Assembly (NCBI GenBank): GCA_963766345.1
Contig: CAVXZL010000012.1
Coordinates: forward strand, 434,001-498,000
Direction of reading: 5' to 3'
DNA: 64,000 bases
DNA from: DASVFB01 sp963766345
Lineage (GTDB): Bacteria > Actinomycetota > Thermoleophilia > Gaiellales > Gaiellaceae
Below, in pieces: positions 15,387-24,079 of this stretch; the first letter of the stretch is position 1; the number at the start of each line of letters is the position of its first letter. The notes under the pieces are model-generated. The model had not been told where the DNA came from and did no database searches. It saw only the letters and a list, made by a program, of their open reading frames with translations. The translations under genes and the position numbers were made by a program.

Positions 15387-16612
15387 GACGTCTTCACTTC
15401 TGCGGCGGCGGTGATTTCCCCTCCTGACCAGGTGCCGTCGAGCAGAACAGCGCCCCGCTCGCCGCCGCCTGGGTAGACCGCGAACGGCGCTGCGTGTTCG
15501 AGACGATGGTAGACGTGACCGGAGTCCGGGCGGGCGAGCGACAGCGCGAAGTGAAAGCGCCCGTGCGCCAGCGGCAGCGACGGCACGTCGAAACGCACGG
15601 CGACCTCGCCGGCGGCCTCGGGCCAGCCGACGTCGGCCGTGTCGAGCGCTCCGCCCGCGAGGAGCCGGTCGGCCTCGTCCCGCAGCTCGTAGGAGAGCCG
15701 CGGCGGCGGAACCGCGCGCCCGGCCTCGAGCGTGAGCCGGAGCGAGAAGGGGTCGCCCGCGTCGAGATGCTCGCGCTCCTCGCCGCCGGGGCCGCAGATG
15801 CGCGCGCTCCTGATCCGCGCCTCTCCGCTCCCCCACTCGGTCAGACCGCCCGCGCGCTCCGCGGGATCGCGCTCGTCCGCAAGCAGGCCGTGATATTCCG
15901 TCAACGCCACGTCCGTCGGACCGTCGAAAGTCATGCGTCCCTCGCGCAGCAGGATCGCGCGCTCACACAGGCGCTCGACTGCCGAGGAGTCGTGCGACAC
16001 GAACACGATCGTGCCGCCGTCTCGTTTGAACTCGAGGATCCGGTCGAGGCATTTGCGCTGGAATGCGCCGTCGCCGACCGCGAACACCTCGTCGAGCAGC
16101 AGCACGTCCGCATTCAGGTGCGACGCGACCGCAAAGCCGAGGCGCATGAACATCCCCGACGAGTACGTGCGCACCGGGACGTCGATGAAGTCCTCGAGCT
16201 CGGCGAACGCGACGATCTCGTCGAACCGCTCGCGAATGTACGCGCGCTTCAGCCCGAGGATCGAGCCGTTGAGGTAGACGTTCTCGCGTCCGGTGAAGTC
16301 CGGGTGGAAGCCCGCGCCGAGCTCGAGCAGCGTGCCGATCCTGCCGCCGACGTCGACGCTTCCCTGCGTCGGCTTGATGATCCCGGCGACGATGCGGAGC
16401 AGCGTGCTCTTACCCGAGCCGTTGCGGCCGATCAGCGCTAGGCCGCTACCGGGCTCGACGGTGAACGAGATGTCGCGGAGCGCCCAGACGTCCGCGGGGC
16501 GGCTCTGCGAACGAAGCAGTGCGATGCTCTTCAGCGAGTTCGTGCCGCGCACGCGAACGCGGAAGCGCCGCGACAGGCCGTCGACATGGATCTCACCCGG
16601 CCGCACGAGCAC
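15383..16612 (-). CDS. wzt: Wzt/TagH-like polysaccharide ABC exporter ATPase
   Basis: ATP-binding subunit of an ABC-2 exporter that moves lipid-linked polysaccharide across the membrane. In the 409-residue protein the Walker A motif is GRNGSGKST (62-70). The signature TYSSGMFMRLGFA, the Walker B DVLLLDEVFAVGD and the switch VFVSHD follow, with the Wzt-typical GRENVYLNGSILGL between. After about residue 235 there is an extra domain rich in beta strands (LTEWGSGEARI onwards). Wzt proteins with such a domain use it to recognise the glycan end. The GTG at 16612 overlaps the end of hemH by 20 bases. The matching permease lies at 18467-19261, with hemE and hemH between. Confidence 0.93.
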   Translation of the reverse strand: MLVRPGEIHVDGLSRRFRVRVRGTNSLKSIALLRSQSRPADVWALRDISFTVEPGSGLALIGRNGSGKSTLLRIVAGIIKPTQGSVDVGGRIGTLLELGAGFHPDFTGRENVYLNGSILGLKRAYIRERFDEIVAFAELEDFIDVPVRTYSSGMFMRLGFAVASHLNADVLLLDEVFAVGDGAFQRKCLDRILEFKRDGGTIVFVSHDSSAVERLCERAILLREGRMTFDGPTDVALTEYHGLLADERDPAERAGGLTEWGSGEARIRSARICGPGGEEREHLDAGDPFSLRLTLEAGRAVPPPRLSYELRDEADRLLAGGALDTADVGWPEAAGEVAVRFDVPSLPLAHGRFHFALSLARPDSGHVYHRLEHAAPFAVYPGGGERGAVLLDGTWSGGEITAAAEVKTS

Positions 16613-17474
16613 CGAGCTCCTGTTCGACGAGTGACGCGAGCGCGCGCACGAATTCGCGATCTGCGTTCGGCATCTCGATCCGTCTGAGCGTCATTCCCAG
16701 CGTCCCCGCACGCTCCTGCGCCTCGACGTCGATGTCCCAGCGGATCTCGAGGTGGTCCGACACGAAGCCGACCGGACACACGAGCACGTCGCGGACGGCG
16801 CGCGAGTGCAGATCCGCCAGGTGGTCGAGGATGTCGGGGCCGAGCCACGGCTCTCCGGTCGGCGACTCGCTCTGATAGCTGAACGACCAGTCTCGGACGT
16901 CGGCGCGCTCCGCCACGAGGCGCGCGGTCTCGAAGAGTTGCTCCTGGTACGGATCGCCGTCGGCGAGGATTCGCGCGGGCAGCGAGTGCGCCGTGAACAC
17001 GACGTGCGCGTTCGTGCCGCGGATGCGCGCGGCCAGGACGTCGAGGAACGGCTCGAAGTCGTGCCAGCTCTCGATCATGCGCAGCTCCGCACGGCCGGCC
17101 AGCGCCTCGTCGAGCTGGGCGCGGTAGCCCGCGATCGACAGGCGCGAGTAGTGCGGCGCGAGCACGAGGCCGACGACGACGTCGGCGCCGCCCGCGAGTG
17201 ACGACTCCGCCGCCTCGGCGATTCGCGGCGTCCAGTGCTTCATGCCGGTGAAGACCGGCAACCCAAGCTCGCGTTCGAGCGCGGCGCGAGTCTCCTCGGT
17301 GATCGCGTTCAGCGGGTTGTGCTCCTCGACGCCGAGCCGGCGGTACCGCTCGACGAGGTCTTCGAGGTTCTCGGGCGAGATCGGCCGGCCGCCGCGGATG
17401 TCCGCGTAGTACGCGGGGACGTCCGCGAGCCGCTCGGGTGACCCGTACGCCATGAGCACGACGGCCGGGGTCAT
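16593..17474 (-). CDS. hemH: Ferrochelatase (coproporphyrin or protoporphyrin)
   Basis: Inserts iron into a porphyrin. In actinobacteria this enzyme usually acts on coproporphyrin III (CpfC) late in haem synthesis. The 293-residue protein shows VVLMAYGSPERLADVPAYY at the N-terminus, GMKHWTPRIAEA, LAPHYSRLSIAGY, VVFTAHSLPARI with the catalytic His, FSYQSESPTGEPWLGPD and VCPVGFVSDHLEIRWDID with a catalytic Glu. The ATG overlaps the hemE stop (ATGA), so the two are coupled. The gene lies between two parts of a polysaccharide exporter, and no hemY or hemQ is nearby. Confidence 0.94.
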   Translation of the reverse strand: MTPAVVLMAYGSPERLADVPAYYADIRGGRPISPENLEDLVERYRRLGVEEHNPLNAITEETRAALERELGLPVFTGMKHWTPRIAEAAESSLAGGADVVVGLVLAPHYSRLSIAGYRAQLDEALAGRAELRMIESWHDFEPFLDVLAARIRGTNAHVVFTAHSLPARILADGDPYQEQLFETARLVAERADVRDWSFSYQSESPTGEPWLGPDILDHLADLHSRAVRDVLVCPVGFVSDHLEIRWDIDVEAQERAGTLGMTLRRIEMPNADREFVRALASLVEQELGARAAG

Positions 17475-18470
17475 ACGCGCGCCTCGACGGTGCGGGTTTG
17501 CACGAGCTCGGTGAGACGCGTCACGGCGTCGGGATCCGTCTGCGGCAGGATCCCGTGGCCGAGGTTGAAGATGTGCCCGCTGCGCCCGCGCGCACGTTCG
17601 AGCACGTCGAGAGCCGCGGCCTCGAGGCGATCCCACGGCGCGAGCAGCGCGGCAGGTTCGAGGTTGCCCTGCACGCCCCGGTCGCCGACGAGCTCCCAGC
17701 CGTCGTCGAGAGCGATGCGCCAGTCGAGCCCTATGACGTCTCCGTCCATCTGGTCGAGCAGCGTCGCAGTCCCGGTCCCGAAATGGATCGTCGGGACGTC
17801 GACCGCTTCGAGGATGCGCGTGCTGTACGGCGCGACGAACTCGCGGTAGTCCGCGGGCGAGAGGACGCCGACCCACGAGTCGAAGAGCTGGATCACGTCC
17901 GCTCCTGCGTCCACCTGCTCGCGGACGTAGCGCGCGAAGCCGTTCGCGAGCGTCGCCATCAACCCGTGCCACGCACGAGGCTCGCCGTACATGAATGCCT
18001 TCACCTTCGCGAAGTCGCGGCTCGGCTTGCCTTCGATCAGATAGCCCGCCACTGTGAACGGTGCCCCGCAGAAGCCGACGACGGCGCGATCGTCGTCGAG
18101 CTCGGCGCGCACGATCCCAATCGCCTCGCAGACCTCGGGCGCGACCTCGTCGGGAACGTGCAGCTGCTCCGGCGCGAACGAGTCGACCATCGGGCCGACG
18201 CCCTCCACGAGCTGCACGTCCACGCCCATCGCGACGACCGGGGTCATGATGTCCGCGAAGATCACCGCCGCGTCGACACCGTGTCTTCGCACCGGCTGCA
18301 GCGTGACCTCTGCGCACAACTCGGGCGTGCGGCCGAGCTCGAAGAAGTCGTGCCGCTCGCGCAGCGCCCGGTACTCCGGGAAGCGAGCGACCCGCCTGGC
18401 GCATGAACCACACCGGCGTCCGCTCGACCGGCTCGCGCCTCGCGGCGCGCACGAGCAGGGGCTCGGTCAC
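17471..18470 (-). CDS. hemE: Uroporphyrinogen III decarboxylase (frameshifted)
   Basis: Removes four carboxyl groups from uroporphyrinogen III to make coproporphyrinogen III. The N-terminal signature TPVWFMRQAGRSLPEYR is split: it reads in one frame to RSLP, then continues as EYRALRE one base later, across a run of three G (18378-18380 on the plus strand). Downstream, DIMTPVVAMGVDV, GFCGAPFTVAGYLIEGKPS, QLFDSWVGVLSP, HFGTGT, GLDWRI and NLGHGILPQTDPD are all intact. Removing one base gives about 332 residues, close to family length. The GTG start overlaps the permease stop (GTGA), and the end overlaps hemH. Likely a sequence error, not a pseudogene. Confidence 0.92.
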
Positions 18471-19261
18471 AGCTCCACGGCGATCCGGTCGTCGAGCCGC
18501 CTGAACGTGAACGCGCCGAGCGCGAGCGCGACGACCGCCGCGCACACGAGGTACACGACGTCGACCAGGCGCGGCGCCTTGCCCGCCCAGAGCGGATCGC
18601 GAATTGCGGAGAGCGGCGGCGACACGGGGTTCCCGTAGCGCACGATCTGCACGATCGTCTCGTGGCGCGTGAACAGGCTCCAGTCCCAGAACACCGGCGT
18701 CACGAAGAACCACGGCAAGAGCAGCGCGCCGACGAGATGCTCGACGTCGCGGTAGACGACGTCGAGGCACGCGATGATCAGCGTGAAACCGGCGACGAAA
18801 CAGACGAAGCCGGCGGCGAGCGGCACCGCCAGCAGTTCCGTCGCGCGCGACTCCGGCACGAACACGAACACTCCAACGAGCAGGATCACGAGCGTCACGG
18901 CATACGTCACGACATTCGCGCCGACGACGGAGAAGGCGACGAGCTGACGGGGAAAGCGCGTCTTGCGGATCAACTCCGCGTTGTCGAGCATCGCGCGCGA
19001 GCCGATCTGCACCGTGGTCGCGAAGAACACCCACGTCGCGAGGCCGGCCAGGAGATACAGCGGGTAGCGGTCGACCGACGACGGCCTCCACAGCACGTGG
19101 AACACGAGCAGGTAGATCGCCATCAGGATCAGCGGCGGGAGCAGGACCCAGACGACGCCGAGGGCCGAGCCCTTGTACCGCTTCTGCAGATCCCTGCGGA
19201 AGAGGTTTGCGAACAGCTCGCGGTAGGAGAAGAGTTCCGAGTAGACGCTCAAATACCCCAC
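18467..19261 (-). CDS. wzm: Wzm/TagG-like polysaccharide ABC exporter permease
   Basis: Membrane subunit of an ABC-2 exporter for polysaccharide or teichoic acid-like chains. The 264-residue protein has the family N-terminal helix (FSYRELFANLFRRDLQKRYKGSALGVVW) followed by six hydrophobic segments. Family-typical residues are DNAELIRKTRFPRQLV between helices two and three, and NPVSPPLSAIRDPLW near the end. It is the first gene of a minus-strand operon continuing with hemE, hemH, the ATPase and two small genes. The GTG at 19261 is used. A TTG at 19252 is possible, because TACACT sits only 2 nt before the GTG and AGGTGGGG precedes the TTG. Confidence 0.92.
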   Translation of the reverse strand: MGYLSVYSELFSYRELFANLFRRDLQKRYKGSALGVVWVLLPPLILMAIYLLVFHVLWRPSSVDRYPLYLLAGLATWVFFATTVQIGSRAMLDNAELIRKTRFPRQLVAFSVVGANVVTYAVTLVILLVGVFVFVPESRATELLAVPLAAGFVCFVAGFTLIIACLDVVYRDVEHLVGALLLPWFFVTPVFWDWSLFTRHETIVQIVRYGNPVSPPLSAIRDPLWAGKAPRLVDVVYLVCAAVVALALGAFTFRRLDDRIAVEL

Positions 19262-19322
19262 CTAGTGTACGAGCGAGCCTGCGGGGCACCCGCGACCAAA
19301 CATCTGCCTAACACCCACGCTT

Positions 19323-19328
19323 TAACCT
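19323..19328 (+). promoter_or_regulatory. -10 element TAACCT, leaderless start
   Basis: TAACCT lies 7 nt before the ATG at 19336, with no ribosome-binding site. It lies in the 74-base divergent gap shared with the exporter operon. Confidence 0.45.
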
Positions 19329-19335
19329 CCCGCAC

Positions 19336-21183
19336 ATGAGCGCTGCCGCGGCACTCATCGCGTATCCGGTTGCCGCGCTCGTGCTCTACGTCCTCCTTCG
19401 CTCTTCGATCGCGGAGCGCTTCGTCGCCCGCCCGCGCGAGGATCGCTGGCACAAGCGCGCGACGCCGTACTTCGGCGGCGTCGGGATCTTCGCCGGTTTC
19501 GCCGCGGGGATCCTCGCAGCGGTCGCCGTGGGCGCGGTCGCGGGCTCGCACGAAGAGGTGCTTGGAATCCTCGCGGGCTGCGCGGTGCTCTTCGTGGCAG
19601 GCCTGTTCGACGACGTCTTTGGATTGCCTCCAATCGCAAAGCTCGCGGCGCAGTTCGCCGCGGTCGCAGTCGTCCTCTCGAGCGGCCTCAAGGTCACGAT
19701 CGTCTCGAACCACTGGCTCGGGCTCGCGCTCGCGACGCTCTGGCTCGTCGGATTGACGAACGCGTTCAACATGCTCGACAACATGGACGGGCTCGCGGCG
19801 ACGCTCGCCGCGATCGCTGCTCTCTTCTTCGCGATCGATGCCGCGACGTTCCATCGCAACGACACCGTCCTCGTCCTCGCGCTCGCGCTGTTCAGCGCAT
19901 GCCTCGCATTCCTCCCGTTCAACCTGCGCCGCGACGGCGCGGCTCGGATGTTCATGGGCGACTCCGGCAGCCAGGTGCTCGGCTTCGCGCTCGCCGCGTG
20001 CGGGATTGCGTCGACGCTCAGGGTTGCGCAGACGACGGTCGCGACGTTGATTCTGCCGCTACTGATCCTCGCCGTGCCGATCCTCGACACGACGCTCGTC
20101 ACGGTCGTACGGCTGTTCGAGGGCCGGCCCGTCTATCAGGGTGGGCGCGACCACACGTCGCACCGGCTCGTCTACCACGGCCTCACCGACCGGCGCGCCG
20201 TGATCCTGCTCGCGGGCATCTCCGCCGCGCTCGGCGCAACGAGCCTGACGTACACCGTGATCGACGACGCGAAGGTCACGGTCATCGGCGTGCTGCTCAC
20301 GTTCGCGCTCATCGTGCAGTTCGCGAGCTTCCTCGCCGACGTCGACCGCAGTGAGACACCGGGCGCGGAGCCGCGCGAAGGGTTCCTGCGCGCGCTCATC
20401 GTCCACAGGCGGCGCTTCGTCGAAGTGGTCGTCGACGGCGTCGTGATCACCGCCGCGTTCTACGGCGCATACGTCCTTCGGATCGGATCGAACGGAACGC
20501 CGTCCCAGCAGTCGTTCTTCATCGCCACGCTGCCCGTGCTGCTGTTCGCGCGGTACCTCGTCTTCATCCCGCTGGGGCTGTACCGCGGCGTCTGGCGGTA
20601 CGTCGACGTGCGCGACGCCATCCGCATCGCGATCGCCGTGTTTACGTCGGAGGTGCTCGCCTTCGCATTCATGTCGGCGACGCGCTTTCGTGGCGACTTC
20701 CCACGCGCGATCTTCGTGATCGACGTGCTGCTCTGCACGGTGCTGATCGGCGCGTCGCGCTTCTGGGAGCGCGCCGCCTACCGCGGCGTCACGACGCTGC
20801 GAAGCTCGGGTCCGCGCCGGCGGGTGCTCGTCGTCGGTGCCGGTCGCAGCGGCCGCAGCTTCGCGCGCGAGCTGCGTGAGACGCCGGGCGAGCAGATCGT
20901 CGGCTTCGTGGACGACGACCCGCGCCTCTGGCGCCGCCGCCTGATCGGCGTGCCGGTGCTCGGTGCAACCGACGACATGCCGGAGATCGTCGCCGCGGCG
21001 CGGCCCGACCTCGTCTTCGTCGCGATTCCCGACGCCCCGAGCGCGCGACTCAACCTCGTCTTCGACGCATGCGCCGACGCGAGCGTCGACTGCAAGATCG
21101 TGCGCCGCGAGATCGAGACGCGGCCGTTCGTCGAGCCCGAGCCCTCCAACGTGACGTCCATCCGCAGCCGTGGAGGTCGCTGA
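19336..21183 (+). CDS. WecA/MraY-type sugar-phosphate transferase fused to FlaA1/CapD-type N-terminal region
   Basis: A 615-residue fusion. The first part (about 1-330) is a polyprenyl-phosphate sugar-1-phosphate transferase with many membrane helices. It has FDDVFGLPPIAKL, NAFNMLDNMDGLAA with the catalytic Asp pair, and ARMFMGDSGSQVLGF; it would start a lipid-linked glycan. The second part (about 350-615) resembles the N-terminal half of CapD/WbpM-like nucleotide-sugar dehydratases: four membrane helices (FYGAYVLRIG, LGLYRGVWRYV) and a Rossmann CoA-binding-like domain (RRVLVVGAGRSGRSFARELR, VGFVDDDP). The dehydratase domain that normally follows is missing; the protein ends after RPFVEPEPSNV. 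The second half may be regulatory. The start follows a TANNNT box. Confidence 0.88.
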   Translation: MSAAAALIAYPVAALVLYVLLRSSIAERFVARPREDRWHKRATPYFGGVGIFAGFAAGILAAVAVGAVAGSHEEVLGILAGCAVLFVAGLFDDVFGLPPIAKLAAQFAAVAVVLSSGLKVTIVSNHWLGLALATLWLVGLTNAFNMLDNMDGLAATLAAIAALFFAIDAATFHRNDTVLVLALALFSACLAFLPFNLRRDGAARMFMGDSGSQVLGFALAACGIASTLRVAQTTVATLILPLLILAVPILDTTLVTVVRLFEGRPVYQGGRDHTSHRLVYHGLTDRRAVILLAGISAALGATSLTYTVIDDAKVTVIGVLLTFALIVQFASFLADVDRSETPGAEPREGFLRALIVHRRRFVEVVVDGVVITAAFYGAYVLRIGSNGTPSQQSFFIATLPVLLFARYLVFIPLGLYRGVWRYVDVRDAIRIAIAVFTSEVLAFAFMSATRFRGDFPRAIFVIDVLLCTVLIGASRFWERAAYRGVTTLRSSGPRRRVLVVGAGRSGRSFARELRETPGEQIVGFVDDDPRLWRRRLIGVPVLGATDDMPEIVAAARPDLVFVAIPDAPSARLNLVFDACADASVDCKIVRREIETRPFVEPEPSNVTSIRSRGGR

Positions 21184-23326
21184 GCCCGGCCGCACGCCGG
21201 CCGTGGCGCCCGCCGCTCGTCCCCGCTGGAGGGTCGGCCTCGCGTCCGCCCTTCCGATCGTCACGGTCTTCGTGTGGCTCTGCCTCCTCTACGGCTGGGA
21301 GGCATGGGGCAACTTCGCGCCGTGGCTCAACAGCGACGAGTTCGAGCGCGCGCAGCTTTCGCGCGCCGTCGCCTCCACCGGGCACGAGGCATCGCGAACG
21401 GTGCCACACGCGTTCGACTCGCTCTCCGCGTACCTGATCGCGCCCGCGTGGTGGATCCACGACACGTCGCAGGCGTACGGCGTGGCGAAGGCGATCGGCG
21501 TGGCGACGATGACGGCCGTCGTCTTCCCCGTGTACCTGCTCGCGCGCACGCTCGTCTCGCGGCGCTGGGCGCTCTTCGCGGCCGCGGGCGCGGCGATGAT
21601 CCCGGCGCTCGCGTACTCGTCGATGCTGCTCGTCGAGCCGCTCGCTTACCCGTGGGCGGCGCTCTGCTTCTACGCGCTCGCCCGCGCGTTCGTCACGCGG
21701 CGCCCGGCCTGGATCGCGGGCGCCATCGCCGCATGCCTCGTCGCGCCGCTGATCCGCTCGCAGCTCGACGTGCTCGTCGCCGGCGCGGTCGCCGCAACCG
21801 TCCTCTTTTGGTTCATCGGCGAAGGCGGGCGGAGGCTGCGGCGCAACTGGAGCCACTGGGACTGGGTCGGGTTCGTCGTGCTCGCGATCTGCGCTGCGGT
21901 ACTCGTCAACGCAGCCGCCTCACATCGTTCGGGAGTCTGGGCGGCGGTCACGCAGAACGAGCCGGGGCGCATGTTCAGAGACGCGGCGTGGGCCGCGGGC
22001 GCGCTGACGATCGGGCTTGGCGTGTTCCCGACGATCGCCGCGCTGGCGGTGCTCCCCGGCTTCCGGCGCGACGAATGGTCACGCGAGCGACGCGCGTACA
22101 CGGCATTGACCGTCGCGATGGTCTCGACGTTCGTCGTGTACGTCGCGGGGAAGTCGGCATACGTCTCGACGCTCGGTCTCAACGAGCTCAGCGAGCGGAA
22201 CCTCATCTACGTCGCGCCGCTCCTCTTCGTCGGGACGGCGCTGATGCTCGAGCGCCGGCGGCCGGCGCTGATCCCGCTGCTCGCGGCGACGGGCCTCGTG
22301 CTCCTGCTCGTGACGGTCACGCCTTACCACCTCGACATTCCGGTCTTCTTCGACGCGCCCGGGCTCGCCGTGCTTCCCGCCGTCGGTCTCACTACCGGAG
22401 GCGTCACGGCGCTGCTCGTCGGCCTCGCGCTCGCATCGGCAGCGCTCGTGTTGTTTCTGCGCTTCTCTTCCGCCCGCGTAGCCGTGCCCGTCGCTGCAGT
22501 CGTCGCGGGCGCGATCCTCGCGTGGAACGCCTACGGCGAGATCAGCTTCGCGCGCGAGGCGCACAAGGTCGCGAGGGCGCAGATCGACAACATGCCGCGT
22601 CCGCTCGACTGGGTCGACCGTGCGGTGCCGGGCGACGCCGAGGTCACCTACCTCGGACAGTCGATCGACGATCCGTTCGACGTGCTGCAGCTCGAGTTCT
22701 GGAACCGCAGGCTCCAGCACGTGTGGAGCACCGACGGCACGGCACCGCGGCCCGGGCCGACGGTCGTCCCGCAGCTCGTGTCCCCGAGCGGACGTCTCGA
22801 GCCCGGTGCCGGCGTCGACTACGTCGTGGCCGACTCCGGCGTCACGCCCGTGGGGCGAGTTCTCGAGCGAAAGGTTCATCGCGGCGGCCGCGGCGTTCGC
22901 ACGTGGACCCTCGTTCGGGTCGCGCCGCCGTTGCGACTGCACCGGTCGATAGAGGGCGTCTACCCCGATGGCTGGGGCAGCCCGGTGACTGCGCTCGACC
23001 AGTTCTCCGTGGCGAACGGCGCGCCGCGCGTCGTCAAGGTGCACGTCTACCGGAGGGGCGCCGCGCAGCACTATCCGGCGACGGTTCGCGTGACGGTCGG
23101 CAAGCTCGCGCTCGCGGGAGACAAGCCGGTGATGGGCCCGGTCGTCGCGACGAAGACGATACGCGTGCCCGACAGCCTCGACCACGAGTTCGTCTTCGAC
23201 GCGCCGCCCGCCCCTTTCCGCGTCGAGACGTCGGTGACGCCGTTTCCGCACGACCGAGACCCGAGGATCGGCGACCCGCGCGACCTCGGCGCAAACGTCC
23301 AGTATTCGGTGACGCGGGCGTCATAG
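21170..23326 (+). CDS. GT-C membrane glycosyltransferase (ArnT/GT39-like)
   Basis: A 718-residue membrane protein with a dozen or so hydrophobic segments up to about residue 450 and a soluble C-terminal domain. The first extracytoplasmic loop carries an acidic motif (NSDEFERAQLSRAVA), the place of the catalytic Asp/Glu in GT-C enzymes that use polyprenyl-phosphate sugars outside the membrane. YGVAKAIGVATMTAV and LNELSERNLIYVAPLLF resemble a related protein at 27131-29159, so the two are paralogues. The GTG start at 21170 lies within the end of the fusion gene, a 14-base overlap that points to an operon. The end overlaps the convergent GT2 gene by 6 bases. Confidence 0.8.
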   Translation: MEVAEPGRTPAVAPAARPRWRVGLASALPIVTVFVWLCLLYGWEAWGNFAPWLNSDEFERAQLSRAVASTGHEASRTVPHAFDSLSAYLIAPAWWIHDTSQAYGVAKAIGVATMTAVVFPVYLLARTLVSRRWALFAAAGAAMIPALAYSSMLLVEPLAYPWAALCFYALARAFVTRRPAWIAGAIAACLVAPLIRSQLDVLVAGAVAATVLFWFIGEGGRRLRRNWSHWDWVGFVVLAICAAVLVNAAASHRSGVWAAVTQNEPGRMFRDAAWAAGALTIGLGVFPTIAALAVLPGFRRDEWSRERRAYTALTVAMVSTFVVYVAGKSAYVSTLGLNELSERNLIYVAPLLFVGTALMLERRRPALIPLLAATGLVLLLVTVTPYHLDIPVFFDAPGLAVLPAVGLTTGGVTALLVGLALASAALVLFLRFSSARVAVPVAAVVAGAILAWNAYGEISFAREAHKVARAQIDNMPRPLDWVDRAVPGDAEVTYLGQSIDDPFDVLQLEFWNRRLQHVWSTDGTAPRPGPTVVPQLVSPSGRLEPGAGVDYVVADSGVTPVGRVLERKVHRGGRGVRTWTLVRVAPPLRLHRSIEGVYPDGWGSPVTALDQFSVANGAPRVVKVHVYRRGAAQHYPATVRVTVGKLALAGDKPVMGPVVATKTIRVPDSLDHEFVFDAPPAPFRVETSVTPFPHDRDPRIGDPRDLGANVQYSVTRAS

Positions 23327-24079
23327 GCGCGAGAGCGTCTCGGGGTGCTTGCGCACGAAGCGCGCGATGCCGCGCCAGTGCCAGAGCGTCCGCCGCGTGA
23401 GGAAGCGCGCGTCGGTCTCGCGCTTCCATTCGTGGTGCACGACGGCGCCGGGGACGTACCAGCGCTCCCAGCCGGCCTTCGCGGCCCGGTAGGAGAGATC
23501 GATGTCCTCGCCGTAGAGGCGAAACCCGGCGTCGAGCCCGCCGAGCTCGTCGAGCATCGCGCGGCGGAGGAGCACGAAGCCGCCGAGGAGCCAGTCCGCC
23601 TGCACGGGCTCCTCGGGCTCGTCATCGAGGTGGTAGTGGTCGCGCTGCCGCTCGAGCGGCGGCCGTAGACGGCGCAGCGGCGTGCGGCGGACGAGCGTGC
23701 CGCGAACCGTCGGGAAGCGGCGGCGCGACGGCACGAGCTCGCCGTTGACGCCGAGCATGCGCGGGCCGGCGACTCCACAGCGGGGATGCGACTCGACGAA
23801 GTCGCGCAGCACGGCGACGGCGCCGGGCTGCGGGACAGCGTCCGGGTTCGCGAGCAGCACGAGCTCGCCGCCGGTCTCCGCGATTCCTCGGTTGGCGTTC
23901 GCCGCGAAGCCCACCGACCGCGCGTTCTCGAGCACTCGAACGCCCGGCGGGACCTCGCCGACGCTCCCGGGCACGTCCGCGATCACGACGACCTCGTCGA
24001 CCTGCTCGACGAGCACCGGCAGCGACACGGCGAGGTCGGCAGCATCGCCGTGCGAGACGACGACGGCCGAGACCGTCAC
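23321..24079 (-). CDS. GT2 family glycosyltransferase
   Basis: Cytoplasmic GT-A fold transferase, similar to rhamnosyl- or galactofuranosyl-type GT2 enzymes that extend surface glycans. The 252-residue protein begins VSAVVVSHGDAADLAVSLP. It shows SVGFAANANRGIAETGGELVLLANPDA with the DxD-type donor site replaced by NPD, GPRMLGVNGELVPSRRRFP, DWLLGGFVLLRRAMLDELGG and LYGEDIDLSYRAAKAGW with the catalytic ED. The GTG start overlaps the preceding GT4 stop (GTGA). It is the last gene of a seven-gene minus-strand operon starting at 30624. Confidence 0.9.
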   Translation of the reverse strand: MTVSAVVVSHGDAADLAVSLPVLVEQVDEVVVIADVPGSVGEVPPGVRVLENARSVGFAANANRGIAETGGELVLLANPDAVPQPGAVAVLRDFVESHPRCGVAGPRMLGVNGELVPSRRRFPTVRGTLVRRTPLRRLRPPLERQRDHYHLDDEPEEPVQADWLLGGFVLLRRAMLDELGGLDAGFRLYGEDIDLSYRAAKAGWERWYVPGAVVHHEWKRETDARFLTRRTLWHWRGIARFVRKHPETLSRL

